Below are positions 1-8,234 of a stretch of 64,000 nt of DNA, piece after piece (the stretch's first letter is position 1; every line of letters begins with the position of its first letter). Position numbers and translations under genes: made by a program. The notes below the pieces were generated by a model. The model saw only the letters and a program-made list of their open reading frames with translations, had not been told where the DNA came from and did no database searches. Source of the DNA: Silvibacterium bohemicum (GTDB taxonomy: Bacteria > Acidobacteriota > Terriglobia > Terriglobales > Acidobacteriaceae); assembly GCF_001006305.1 (NCBI RefSeq), contig NZ_LBHJ01000003.1:671709-735708 (forward strand), written 5' to 3'.

Positions 1-854
1 AAGTTGCGGTTGTTACAGGTGCCTCAAAAGGCATCGGGGCCGGCATTGCAAAAGGTTTGGCCGCTGCAGGAGCGATGGTTGTTGTCAACTACGCCACAAG
101 CAGAGAAGGTGCCGACAGGGTGGTCGCGGATATCGTCGGCCAGGGCGGCAAAGCGATCGCAGTACAGGGAAGCATCGCCAACTCTTCGGATGTGGAGCGG
201 CTCTTCGAAGAGACCGTGAAGGCCTTCGGGACAGTCGATGTGCTTGTCAATAATGCGGGCGTGTACTCCTTCGGCCCCTTGGAGTCCGTCACGGAGCAGG
301 AGTTTCATAGGCAGTTCAATACCAACGTGCTCGGTATCTTCCTCAGCACACAGGAGGCAGTCAAGCGCTTCGGGGCAAACGGTGGCAGTGTCATCAATAT
401 TGGGACCGCGGGAACCCAGGTGACATCACCTGGGACGGTGCTCTATACCGCGACCAAAGGTGCCGTCGACTCCATAACGCAAGTACTTTCAAAGGAACTA
501 GGACCGAAGAAAATTCGGGTGAACTCGATTAATCCAGGCGGCACGGAGACCGAAGGCGCTCATGCAATTGGCGTCATAGGAAGTGATTTCGAAAAGCATC
601 TCGTCTCTCAGACGCCGCTTGGCCGCTTTGGGCAACCCTCGGACATTGCGCCGATTGCCGTTTTTCTGGCGTCAGATCAATCCGGCTGGCTTACCGGCGA
701 GACCCTGATCGCTTCGGGGGCATGCGATAACGGAAGCAAGGATGCGTTTCCGGCCGTTTGGCAGGCAAGAAACGTATCCTCCGCTGATTTATCTACCAAA
801 ACTTTTCTTCCCATTTCTGCAGGTACGTACCTCGTGCAAATCACAATCCGGTGA
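1..854 (+). CDS. SDR family oxidoreductase, 5'-partial, with a 3' frameshift
   Basis: Short-chain dehydrogenase/reductase using NAD(P)H, substrate unknown. The reading frame is open from base 3, so the start lies outside the window. Visible are the cofactor motif TGASKGIG, the NNAG motif, and the active-site Tyr and Lys in YTATKGAV. The body matches the classical family of about 245 residues, but the C-terminus is odd: after LIASG the frame runs on for about 46 unrelated residues and overlaps the convergent DUF417 gene. Adding one G to the G-run at 715-720 would give the standard ending SGGMR and a stop at 728-730. I infer a one-base deletion, either a real mutation or a sequencing error. The family assignment is firm; the 3' end is uncertain. 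Confidence 0.85.
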   Translation, partial: VAVVTGASKGIGAGIAKGLAAAGAMVVVNYATSREGADRVVADIVGQGGKAIAVQGSIANSSDVERLFEETVKAFGTVDVLVNNAGVYSFGPLESVTEQEFHRQFNTNVLGIFLSTQEAVKRFGANGGSVINIGTAGTQVTSPGTVLYTATKGAVDSITQVLSKELGPKKIRVNSINPGGTETEGAHAIGVIGSDFEKHLVSQTPLGRFGQPSDIAPIAVFLASDQSGWLTGETLIASGACDNGSKDAFPAVWQARNVSSADLSTKTFLPISAGTYLVQITIR

Positions 855-1452
855 GTGACAGCTTCTTCTTGGCTGCTTCCGCCATGGTGACCACGGCTGC
901 GCCTAACATGATCACGTCCTTAATGATGAGCCGACCCGCTATCGATAGATAGGGAAAGCCATGCGCTGAATCACCAAGGGCTGGAACCCATGCCTCGGGA
1001 GTAGTAATAAGGAACGACAATGTCGTGAACGACATCAGGATCAAAAGAAAACTGCCCACGGTTGCGACGCCCGGTGCAAAACCATAACAGGCGATCATGA
1101 GACCAATTGCCACGATCACACACCCAAGGACGTGCGCAAATGGGTAGGTTCCATTGCTGACTTGCCACTCCCGATTGCCGGGCTTCAATTCTCCCTCGTG
1201 ATTCATATGCTCGCGATAATCGGGCGCCGGGTGGTGGTAAAAGAAACTCATTAGTGGACTGTTTGCGACCAGCGGTACGATTCCGTCTGCTTCGTAATCT
1301 GCAAACTTTAGGCCTCCAATCCAGATCAACACGACAACAAGCGCGAAACGCAAGAGTCGCATTCCAACGACATTCGCTCCTGAAGCGAGAATCAGTGCTC
1401 GTGTAAATACGCTGGCCGCGTGATAGCCACCTTCACTGCTCATACGTTGCAC
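841..1452 (-). CDS. DUF417 family (YkgB/RclC-like) membrane protein
   Basis: Inner-membrane protein of about 203 residues with four hydrophobic segments, visible as VVLIWIGGLKF, a central GCVIVAIGLMIACYGF stretch, FLLILMSFTTLSFL and IIKDVIMLGAAVV. The pattern IGGLKFADYEADGIVPLVANSP, here split by hydrophobic and loop parts, is typical of DUF417, the family of E. coli RclC, which acts in reactive chlorine resistance. The biochemical role is unknown. The start is a GTG with AAAGGA upstream; an ATG three codons further in is an alternative. The tautomerase gene lies upstream on the same strand with a gap of about 114 bases. The overlap with the SDR disappears if that gene ends at 730. Confidence 0.85.
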   Translation of the reverse strand: MQRMSSEGGYHAASVFTRALILASGANVVGMRLLRFALVVVLIWIGGLKFADYEADGIVPLVANSPLMSFFYHHPAPDYREHMNHEGELKPGNREWQVSNGTYPFAHVLGCVIVAIGLMIACYGFAPGVATVGSFLLILMSFTTLSFLITTPEAWVPALGDSAHGFPYLSIAGRLIIKDVIMLGAAVVTMAEAAKKKLSLTGL

Positions 1453-1566
1453 TATGGCGTTCCTTTCGTTTCTCGTGAAGGGAGCAGACGGTCTTCTCGC
1501 CGGACTGAAATGGGAGAACTACACTCGGGCGCTCCTTGTCTTTGCCGCTGGGTAATTGCTCCCAAT

Positions 1567-2025
1567 CTATAAAACAAAGCTGTCCCGGTCAGTTCCAAGG
1601 TTGACAAGATAATCCTTGAGCGATTCGGGCAATCCGTTGAACCACTCCCGCTCCGCACCAGGTTCCGGCAACACGTGTCCGTACTCGACCATGTCGGTTG
1701 GTTCGAGATTGTTGAGATAGACCCAGATTGACTCCTCTTTGAGCCTTGCGATTTTGGCTACAGCCCGCATCATCCCAAGCATCATCTTCGTCTTTTGCTC
1801 TCTGGTCCTTCCGGAGCGGATATGACCGTAGATCCAAATATGATTCACGGTAAGCTTCCCTCCCAGGAACCTGTCCTCGGAGCCCCTTTCTTCAATGACG
1901 ACCTGAACAAAGAATGGAGGCGCCCCAGTCGCTTCACTGTGGCTGTGGGAAATCGCCTCTGCGATCGCCGCCTTCTGTGTGACGGTGAGCGAACCCGCCG
2001 GAACCTGGCAAACGTATGTAGGCAC
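1567..2025 (-). CDS. Tautomerase superfamily protein (cis-CaaD-like)
   Basis: Enzyme of the tautomerase/4-oxalocrotonate tautomerase superfamily, length 152 residues, close to cis-3-chloroacrylic acid dehalogenase-type members of about 150. The superfamily uses an N-terminal proline, exposed after removal of Met, as its catalytic base. An in-frame ATG exists at 2064, but I choose the GTG at 2025-2023 because the next codon is Pro (giving PTYVCQVP) and GGAG stands 8 bases upstream. The longer start would bury the proline and remove activity. The fold is supported by two repeated beta-alpha-beta halves, around residues 1-60 and 75-140. Physiological substrate unknown. It may be co-transcribed with the downstream DUF417 gene. 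Confidence 0.82.
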   Translation of the reverse strand: MPTYVCQVPAGSLTVTQKAAIAEAISHSHSEATGAPPFFVQVVIEERGSEDRFLGGKLTVNHIWIYGHIRSGRTREQKTKMMLGMMRAVAKIARLKEESIWVYLNNLEPTDMVEYGHVLPEPGAEREWFNGLPESLKDYLVNLGTDRDSFVL

Positions 2026-2341
2026 GAAAATGTCTCCGGAGACTTGGTAAGCAACAACTTCCAAGGGTTGTCGCGATTAGGGAGCCTCAAATATTTGATT
2101 CCGATTCTGCATCGACGCCGCCTGAAAAGTTTTCATATCTATCATTCCCAAAACGCAATTCTCCTCATTCATTGAGCATTGCTCACGGAGCCTGATAGTC
2201 GGCAGTCACCATGTTGCTTCGAAGTGACGCATACCCCATCTGCCTAAGGCTCTTGAGCATCCGCGCCTGGATCAGTCTTCAAGCGGCATGCTCATGGGTG
2301 GCTTGGATAGACCTGACAGTTCGCTTTAACGTTGGTGTAGG

Positions 2342-5332
2342 ATGTATACACACCGAGTGCGTGTCAAGGCCCGGGATGGTCTCCGGATGAACAGTACGTT
2401 CACACTTCGACGCTATGGACTAGCCACGATTTTCTGTGCACTGGCCACAGCGCTGGCGTTGGGTCTGGATGCGCCTGCATCCTGCTTTAGCCTCGCCATC
2501 GTGGTGAGCTGTTTATATGGCGGCCGAGGCCCGGGGTTACTGTCCATAGGACTGAGTACTCTGGCCTTTGATTATTTCTTCTTGTCACCGCGATTCCGCT
2601 TCTCCGTCGCACGCGAATCATACCTGCAATTATTTGCATTCCTCGTGGCGGGAATCGTTATCGCGATCGTGATCGACTCCAAACGGAGGATAGAGCAACG
2701 TCGAAAAGAAATCGCGGCGGAGTTACATAAGAGTCAATCCTTCCTTGAAGAAGCACAAAGAATCAGTCACGTCGGGAGCTTTGGTTGGAGCCCGCTCACC
2801 AACAAACTCTATTGGTCTGCGGAGACACTTCGAATCGCCGGTTACGACGTATCGGTCGTTCCTACTCTCGATCTGTTGTACGACCGAGTCCATCCAGATG
2901 ACAGAAGCGTGGCCGAAGAACTCCTAGAGAATGCCTCTCGAACCGGGTCGGACCTTGATTTCGAACACCGCTTCCAGCTAATGGATGGGACAGTTAAGTA
3001 CGTCCATGTCGTTGCCCATGCTCATCGAGATGACGCCGGAGACCTCCAGTACATCGGAACCGTTATGGATGTGACGTCGATGAGACGCTCAGACGCATCC
3101 TTGCGCGCGAGTGAGTTCAACTTTCGATTGATCGTTGACAGTCTGCCGGGCCAGGTCTGTAGTTTGACTCCATCTGGAGAAATCGAGCACGTCAATCAAG
3201 AGGTCCTCGATTATTTCGGCAAGACCTTCCAGGAGCTGAGAGGATGGGCTCACAACGACCTTGTCCATCCAGATGACCGAGCGCGGGTGATTAGCTCTCG
3301 GCTCAGCGCCTTCGAAAAAGGACAGCCCTACGATCTGGAACACCGACTGCGTCGTGCCGATGGCGTCTACCGTTGGTTCCACGTTCGAGGCATTCCTTTA
3401 CCCGACAAGAATGGAGGCGTTCTCCGCTGGTACAACCTGCTCTCTGACATCGATGAGCGAATCAAAGCAGAAGAAAGTGCGCGTGCGCGAGAAAACACGT
3501 TTCGCCTGATAGTGGACAGCATTCCAGGTCTTGTTTGCACGAATACCCCTGCCGGCGAACTTGAGTTCGTCAACCAACCTCTCCTCGACTACACAGGTAC
3601 CACTCTGGAGGCATTGAGAACCAGTTGGCCAATGCTCCTCCATCATGAAGACCGAGATGAAGTACTGAAGCTGTGGGGTCATTCGGTGCAAACCGGTGGA
3701 ACTCTCGACGTCGAATTCCGCTTACTCCGTGCGGACGGTGTATTCCGTTGGCTCCACGCTCGAGTCGTTCCACATTACGATATTGAAGGCAATATCGTGC
3801 GTTCCTATGGTCTCATTACTGACATCGAAGATCGAAAACGAGCGGAGCAAGCTCTCCAACGAACGGAACGTCGATATCGTCTTGTAGCCGATAGCATCCC
3901 AGGTCTGATATACACAACGACTGCCGCCGGCGAAATGCAATTCGTCAATCAGAAGATGCAAGAATTTCTGGGTGAGCCACTGGAAACAATTACAACCTGG
4001 ACACCATATCTGCATACGGACGACATCGTGAATTTCACAGATCTGTGGCGGCGTTCGGTAGAAACTGGAGAGTCCTTCGAGGCGGAGTGCCGAATGCGCC
4101 GAGCCGACGGCGTATACCGCTGGCTTGAAGTGCGCGGAAGTCCATTGCGGGATCCGAACGGGCGTATAGTTCGCTGGTACCATCTTGCCTCGGATATCGA
4201 AAATCGGAAGCGGATCGAGGAAGTGCTCGTTGCCAGTGAAAGCAGTCTCCACCAAACTATTAATGCAATTCCAGGGTTTGTATGGTCGACTCACGTCAAC
4301 GGCGAACCAGAATTCTATAACCAGCATTATCTTGACTACCTAGGCATCTCCGCCGAAGAGTTGCCAGGTTTGGACTGGAGAACTGATGTCTACCCGGAGG
4401 ACTTGCCCACTCTTGGAGCAGTATGGCAGTCCCTCAGGGCTTCGGGGAGCCCGGGCGAGTGCGAAACGCGACTGCGTAGATTTGATGGAGAATACAGGTG
4501 GCTACTGTTCCGTGCCAACCCGTTTCGAGATGCGGCCGGCAACATCCTTAGGTGGTACGGGATAGCTATAGATATCGACGACCGAAAGCGGTCAGAAGAG
4601 ATATTACGCAACACTGAATCTCGTTTGTCGCGGGCCACTCAGATCGCAACTATTGGGGAACTTGCGGCATCGATCGCGCACGAGATCAACCAACCGCTGG
4701 CCGCCCTAGTCGCCAACAGTCACGCTTGCCTCCGATGGCTTTCAGCAGAGCCGCCCAATCTAGTCAAGGCCTTTGAAACCGCCGAGATGCTCGTGCGGGA
4801 CGGCAAGAAGGCTGGAGACGTTGTAAAGAGATTACGCTCTCTTTTCACTCGCAGCGCAAAGATGGAGAGAATCGATGTCGACGTCAACGACGTCATTGGT
4901 GAAGTTCTTCGTCTTATTCAGAGCGAAGCGACGAGAAGAAAGATCCTCGTGGAGGCCGATTTGAGCCCAGACATGCCTTTCGTCTCAGGTGATCGCGTGC
5001 AGCTGCAACAGTTAGTCTTGAACCTGTTTATCAATGGGCTGGAAGCAATGGATCCTGTGCAGAATCGCCCTAAGAGACTCTTCGTCACCTCCAAGCTCGA
5101 TGACACTCACAACATCCTTGTTGAAATACGGGACAGTGGGATGGGGATCGACGATCCGAACAAAATCTTTGAGGCATTTTTCACTACAAAAGAGAACGGT
5201 ATGGGCATGGGTCTCGCGATCTGCCGATCCATCGTGGAGGCCCATGGAGGCAGGCTATGGGCAGTACCGGGTAATACCCTCGGTTCGACCTTCTTCTTCA
5301 CTCTCCCAGTCCAGTCTGGAGGTTCGGCATGA
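2342..5332 (+). CDS. Multi-PAS sensor histidine kinase with N-terminal membrane domain
   Basis: Large sensor kinase of 996 residues. Residues about 20-115 are hydrophobic and resemble the DUF4118 membrane module of KdpD-like sensors (YGGRGPGLLS, FDYFFLSPRF). Five consecutive PAS units of roughly 125 residues follow, about 135-765, each ending in a GxxxDIxxRK-like PAC segment (for example YGLITDIEDRK, YGIAIDIDDRK). The HisKA box has the phosphoacceptor His780 in IAHEINQPLAA, as in FixL-type kinases. The ATPase domain shows the N box near NLFINGLEAM, G1 in DSGMGIDD and G2 in GMGMGLAI. It overlaps the FixJ-like regulator by 4 bases (ATGA), so the two form a pair. The signal is unknown; I see no heme-binding PAS signature I would trust. 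The Met at residue 16 is an alternative start. Confidence 0.93.
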   Translation: MYTHRVRVKARDGLRMNSTFTLRRYGLATIFCALATALALGLDAPASCFSLAIVVSCLYGGRGPGLLSIGLSTLAFDYFFLSPRFRFSVARESYLQLFAFLVAGIVIAIVIDSKRRIEQRRKEIAAELHKSQSFLEEAQRISHVGSFGWSPLTNKLYWSAETLRIAGYDVSVVPTLDLLYDRVHPDDRSVAEELLENASRTGSDLDFEHRFQLMDGTVKYVHVVAHAHRDDAGDLQYIGTVMDVTSMRRSDASLRASEFNFRLIVDSLPGQVCSLTPSGEIEHVNQEVLDYFGKTFQELRGWAHNDLVHPDDRARVISSRLSAFEKGQPYDLEHRLRRADGVYRWFHVRGIPLPDKNGGVLRWYNLLSDIDERIKAEESARARENTFRLIVDSIPGLVCTNTPAGELEFVNQPLLDYTGTTLEALRTSWPMLLHHEDRDEVLKLWGHSVQTGGTLDVEFRLLRADGVFRWLHARVVPHYDIEGNIVRSYGLITDIEDRKRAEQALQRTERRYRLVADSIPGLIYTTTAAGEMQFVNQKMQEFLGEPLETITTWTPYLHTDDIVNFTDLWRRSVETGESFEAECRMRRADGVYRWLEVRGSPLRDPNGRIVRWYHLASDIENRKRIEEVLVASESSLHQTINAIPGFVWSTHVNGEPEFYNQHYLDYLGISAEELPGLDWRTDVYPEDLPTLGAVWQSLRASGSPGECETRLRRFDGEYRWLLFRANPFRDAAGNILRWYGIAIDIDDRKRSEEILRNTESRLSRATQIATIGELAASIAHEINQPLAALVANSHACLRWLSAEPPNLVKAFETAEMLVRDGKKAGDVVKRLRSLFTRSAKMERIDVDVNDVIGEVLRLIQSEATRRKILVEADLSPDMPFVSGDRVQLQQLVLNLFINGLEAMDPVQNRPKRLFVTSKLDDTHNILVEIRDSGMGIDDPNKIFEAFFTTKENGMGMGLAICRSIVEAHGGRLWAVPGNTLGSTFFFTLPVQSGGSA

Positions 5333-5958
5333 ACACGGATCAGTCATTTGTGCTGCTCGTCGATGACGACCTTAATGTCCGGGAGGCAGTATCCAATCTC
5401 CTCTCCTCGATGGGATTTTGGGTGACTTCATTTGGTTCCGCTGAAGAGTTTCTGGGATACCCTAAGCCAGAAGCCCCAACCTGTCTCATCCTGGATCTCG
5501 AACTTCCCAATATCAATGGCCTCGAACTCCAGCAGAGACTCGCAGCTTGCGTTCCGCCACCAATTATTTTCATTACAGGACACGGCGACGTCCCATCTTC
5601 GGTTCGCGCTATGAAGGCCGGCGCGATCGAGTTCTTGTCGAAACCGATCGGCGACCAGGAACTACTGGAAGCAGTGGAGCTGGGTATTGCCATCGATCGA
5701 AAGGCACGTGAGACAGCAACGAAAGTCGCGGACTTGCAAAAGCACTACGACAGTCTCACACCTCGCGAACGAGAGGTACTTCCTTTCGTCGTCGCGGGGT
5801 TCGCGAACAAGCTGACGGCTTCGGCTCTCGGAAAAAGCGAGATAACGATAGGCGTACTGCGAGGGAGGCTTATGCGCAAAATGGGGGCTCAGTCCTTGGC
5901 AGATCTGGTCAGAATGTCTGACAAACTTGGTGTGGCACGCGCTCTTAGGCCCTCGTAA
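5329..5958 (+). CDS. FixJ-family response regulator (receiver + LuxR-type HTH)
   Basis: Two-domain response regulator of 209 residues, the likely partner of the kinase whose stop codon it overlaps. The receiver shows acidic residues 12-14 (DDD), phosphoacceptor Asp56 in LILDLELP and the conserved Lys in FLSKPI. The output domain begins LTPREREVLPFV and belongs to the LuxR/FixJ HTH family. The recognition-helix region reads SEITIGVLRGRLMRKMGA, where close relatives usually have a Lys-Val-His pattern, so DNA preference may be changed. Expected to act as a dimeric transcription activator after phosphorylation; target genes are not evident from the sequence. Confidence 0.92.
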   Translation: MNTDQSFVLLVDDDLNVREAVSNLLSSMGFWVTSFGSAEEFLGYPKPEAPTCLILDLELPNINGLELQQRLAACVPPPIIFITGHGDVPSSVRAMKAGAIEFLSKPIGDQELLEAVELGIAIDRKARETATKVADLQKHYDSLTPREREVLPFVVAGFANKLTASALGKSEITIGVLRGRLMRKMGAQSLADLVRMSDKLGVARALRPS

Positions 5959-6024
5959 ATAAACCTATATATGGCCGCCCTTCTCTTTTCTGCCTACGAT
6001 GATCGGTAGTCGGGGGACTCTTGA

Positions 6025-6405
6025 ATGGGCGTACTGTCACAACATATCGTGGTTGGCGTAGACGACGACTATGGCGTCAGAGAGTCCCTTAGAAATCTGA
6101 TGGAGTCAGCCGGGTATGCACCCGAGGTCTTTCCTTCAGGAGAAAACTTTCTTCAGTCTGGAATACTTGCCAGCGCCAGCTGCCTAATCACCGACGCCCG
6201 GATGCCCGGAATGGACGGAATCGAGCTGCAGCGCCGCGTCAGGCTGGAGAGGCCCAAGCTGCCTGTCATCTTCATATCGGCACACAACGACAAGGAAACT
6301 CGACAGCGAGCGCTCAATGGGGGCGCCATCGATTTCCTTTTCAAGCCGTTCGATGGAGCAAACCTGCTGGAAACCATTTATAGGGCCGTGATGACGGGAG
6401 ATTAG
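6025..6405 (+). CDS. Single-domain response regulator (receiver only)
   Basis: Stand-alone receiver of 126 residues with the acidic pocket at 13-15, phosphoacceptor Asp57 in LITDARMPGMDG and the conserved Lys in FLFKPF. There is no output domain, so it probably works by protein-protein contact or as a phosphate sink. It lies 66 bases after the FixJ-like regulator and only 4 bases before the sigma factor gene, which points to co-transcription and possibly to control of that sigma factor or of the same kinase. A GGGGGAC-like ribosome site precedes the ATG. Confidence 0.9.
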   Translation: MGVLSQHIVVGVDDDYGVRESLRNLMESAGYAPEVFPSGENFLQSGILASASCLITDARMPGMDGIELQRRVRLERPKLPVIFISAHNDKETRQRALNGGAIDFLFKPFDGANLLETIYRAVMTGD

Positions 6406-6409
6406 TGCG

Positions 6410-7042
6410 ATGAATCCATACCACCCGATATTTGACGATCTTGATGCGGCTCGCAGTGACGACTGCCATATGACTGAGCAGCGCCTGCTCTCTGCAGCTC
6501 AGGCTGGCGATGAGCGTGCTTTCCTTGAACTGTGTAGAAGCAGTTCAAGACAGGTTCTGAGGTCGATCAATCGAATCACGAGGAACAAACACGATTCCGA
6601 AGACGTACTGCAGGAATCCTTGATGAAGGCCTTCGTTCATCTGAGTCGCTTCGATGCCCGCTCAAGCTTTGCTACCTGGCTGACGCGCATCGGCATCAAT
6701 TCGGCACTGCAGCTCCTGCGAAAAAGGAAGAAGAGTTTGGAAATCCCCGTGGAACGGTCGCTCGACGGAGGCGACACATGGGAAGACCGGGACATCCCCG
6801 ACACATCGTTGGATCCAGAGGCTCGGTACATGGCCTTCGAGCAAAGCGTGCGCCTTCAAAAAGCGATACGGGGACTTCCCATGGCGCTTCGTTGCGTTGT
6901 CAGGACACGACATTCCGAGAACTGCTCGATGCAGGAACTTGCAGACACAGTCGGCATTTCCGTCCCTGCTGCAAAATCCCGGTTGGTGCGGGCGCGGGCA
7001 GCATTGGGCAAGGCGCTCGTCTTGTCGACACCGAGGTGCTGA
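6410..7042 (+). CDS. ECF-type RNA polymerase sigma factor
   Basis: Sigma-70 family protein of 210 residues with region 2 (about 30-105: DSEDVLQESLMKAF, then a WLTRIGINSALQLLRK segment) and region 4 (about 140-205: LQKAIRGLPMALRCVV, then SMQELADTVGISVPAAKSRLVRAR). Regions 1 and 3 are absent, as in ECF sigmas. No anti-sigma factor gene is adjacent; the partner next door is the receiver protein 4 bases upstream, an unusual arrangement that suggests two-component input. Target promoters cannot be read from this window. Confidence 0.9.
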   Translation: MNPYHPIFDDLDAARSDDCHMTEQRLLSAAQAGDERAFLELCRSSSRQVLRSINRITRNKHDSEDVLQESLMKAFVHLSRFDARSSFATWLTRIGINSALQLLRKRKKSLEIPVERSLDGGDTWEDRDIPDTSLDPEARYMAFEQSVRLQKAIRGLPMALRCVVRTRHSENCSMQELADTVGISVPAAKSRLVRARAALGKALVLSTPRC

Positions 7043-7084
7043 AGGGAGTCGAGAGCCAGAACCATGGCTCAATAGGGGGGAAAG

Positions 7085-8092
7085 ATGAATCTCTTCGATT
7101 TGGAATCATTTGTTGCAGTTGTCGATAGTGGCTCGGTCATGGCAGCGGCGTCACGCCTACATCTGACGCAATCCGCGGTTTCCCGTCGTGTTCAAAGCCT
7201 TGAGGACGAGCTGGGCGTCTCTCTGCTCAATCGTCAGATGCGGCCGCTGCAGCCTACAAGGGCCGGGCAGACTGCTTATGATCTGGCGAAGCCGATCCTG
7301 GCGAATGTCATCAATCTCAAGTCAACGATGGTGCACAACGGCGAACCATCCGGAGAGTTTCGATTCGGTATGGTTCGCGGTCTGGGTGATCTCGCACTTC
7401 TGGATCCCGTAAAGTGTCTGCGAGATCAGTTCCCGCAACTGCAGCTTCATGCCTACGTCCAGGGGACAAAGACCCTTCTGGACCGTCTTCATAACAAGAC
7501 GATTGACGCAGCTGCTCTGCTCTTCTCTCAGGGCACCGAACCACCTACCAGTCTCATCACAGAATATCTCGGGAAACAGTCTGGCATCGTTGTAGCTTCA
7601 AATGCATTGTCGTACCCCGATGACCTGACACTCCGGGAGCTTACCTCGCATTCGTGGATTGTGAATGCGGAGGACTGCGGTACACGCCGATCATTAGAGG
7701 ATGCGTTCAGCCGCAAAAACATGGAGCTCCGGATAGCAATTGAGGCAGACGGCAAGGACTTTCAACTTTCAATGGCTTCTCGGGGCATGGGACTAGCGGT
7801 AATACCACCCCAGGTGTACCAAACATCGCCATATCGCGATCAGCTTCAGGTACTTCATATCAGCGACTTCTCGCCCGCGCAGGATGTGTGGATTGCGCAG
7901 TTGAAGTATATCGGGCATCAGGAAAAAGCAGTTGAATGCCTTCGCGACGCGGTGTTGCAGTATCTGCAAAGAATGGAAGAGGCCGCGCTGCTGAGTGAGG
8001 AGCGTCCGAGTTTTCTCAACTCTGAAGATGAGATATCCGACGATGTGAGCACCTCGCAAATCCTCGCGGCCACCTGCGGGGCCTCGGTATAA
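7085..8092 (+). CDS. LysR family transcriptional regulator
   Basis: LysR-type regulator of 335 residues. The N-terminal winged HTH is clear (FDLESFVAVVDSGSVMAAAS, then LTQSAVSRRVQSLEDELG). Residues about 90-300 form the periplasmic-binding-like effector domain. The start has an AGGGGGGAAAG ribosome site. It follows the sigma factor gene by 42 bases on the same strand and converges on the flavoprotein reductase gene at 8235-9626. The co-inducer is unknown. The C-terminal tail of about 35 residues is longer than usual. Confidence 0.93.
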   Translation: MNLFDLESFVAVVDSGSVMAAASRLHLTQSAVSRRVQSLEDELGVSLLNRQMRPLQPTRAGQTAYDLAKPILANVINLKSTMVHNGEPSGEFRFGMVRGLGDLALLDPVKCLRDQFPQLQLHAYVQGTKTLLDRLHNKTIDAAALLFSQGTEPPTSLITEYLGKQSGIVVASNALSYPDDLTLRELTSHSWIVNAEDCGTRRSLEDAFSRKNMELRIAIEADGKDFQLSMASRGMGLAVIPPQVYQTSPYRDQLQVLHISDFSPAQDVWIAQLKYIGHQEKAVECLRDAVLQYLQRMEEAALLSEERPSFLNSEDEISDDVSTSQILAATCGASV

Positions 8093-8234
8093 CGGCAAGC
8101 GTCGACGACATGGCCTCTTCAGCTGTCTTGCTCAGCCCCCTTCCCAGCTCTTGAGCAACGTTGGCTGTGAGGGCGGACCGAAATCAAGTCTGTTTAACTT
8201 CACATGGAGAGACTTATTTGGTGCCAAGAGCTAC

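Noticed and set aside
795-832. A near match (CCAAAACTT and CATTTCTGCAGG).
   Set aside because: Spacing is 2 bases too long and the place is between convergent genes.
3722-4327. Long antisense frames inside the histidine kinase.
   Set aside because: They mirror the repeated PAS coding sequence and have no family features or start sites.
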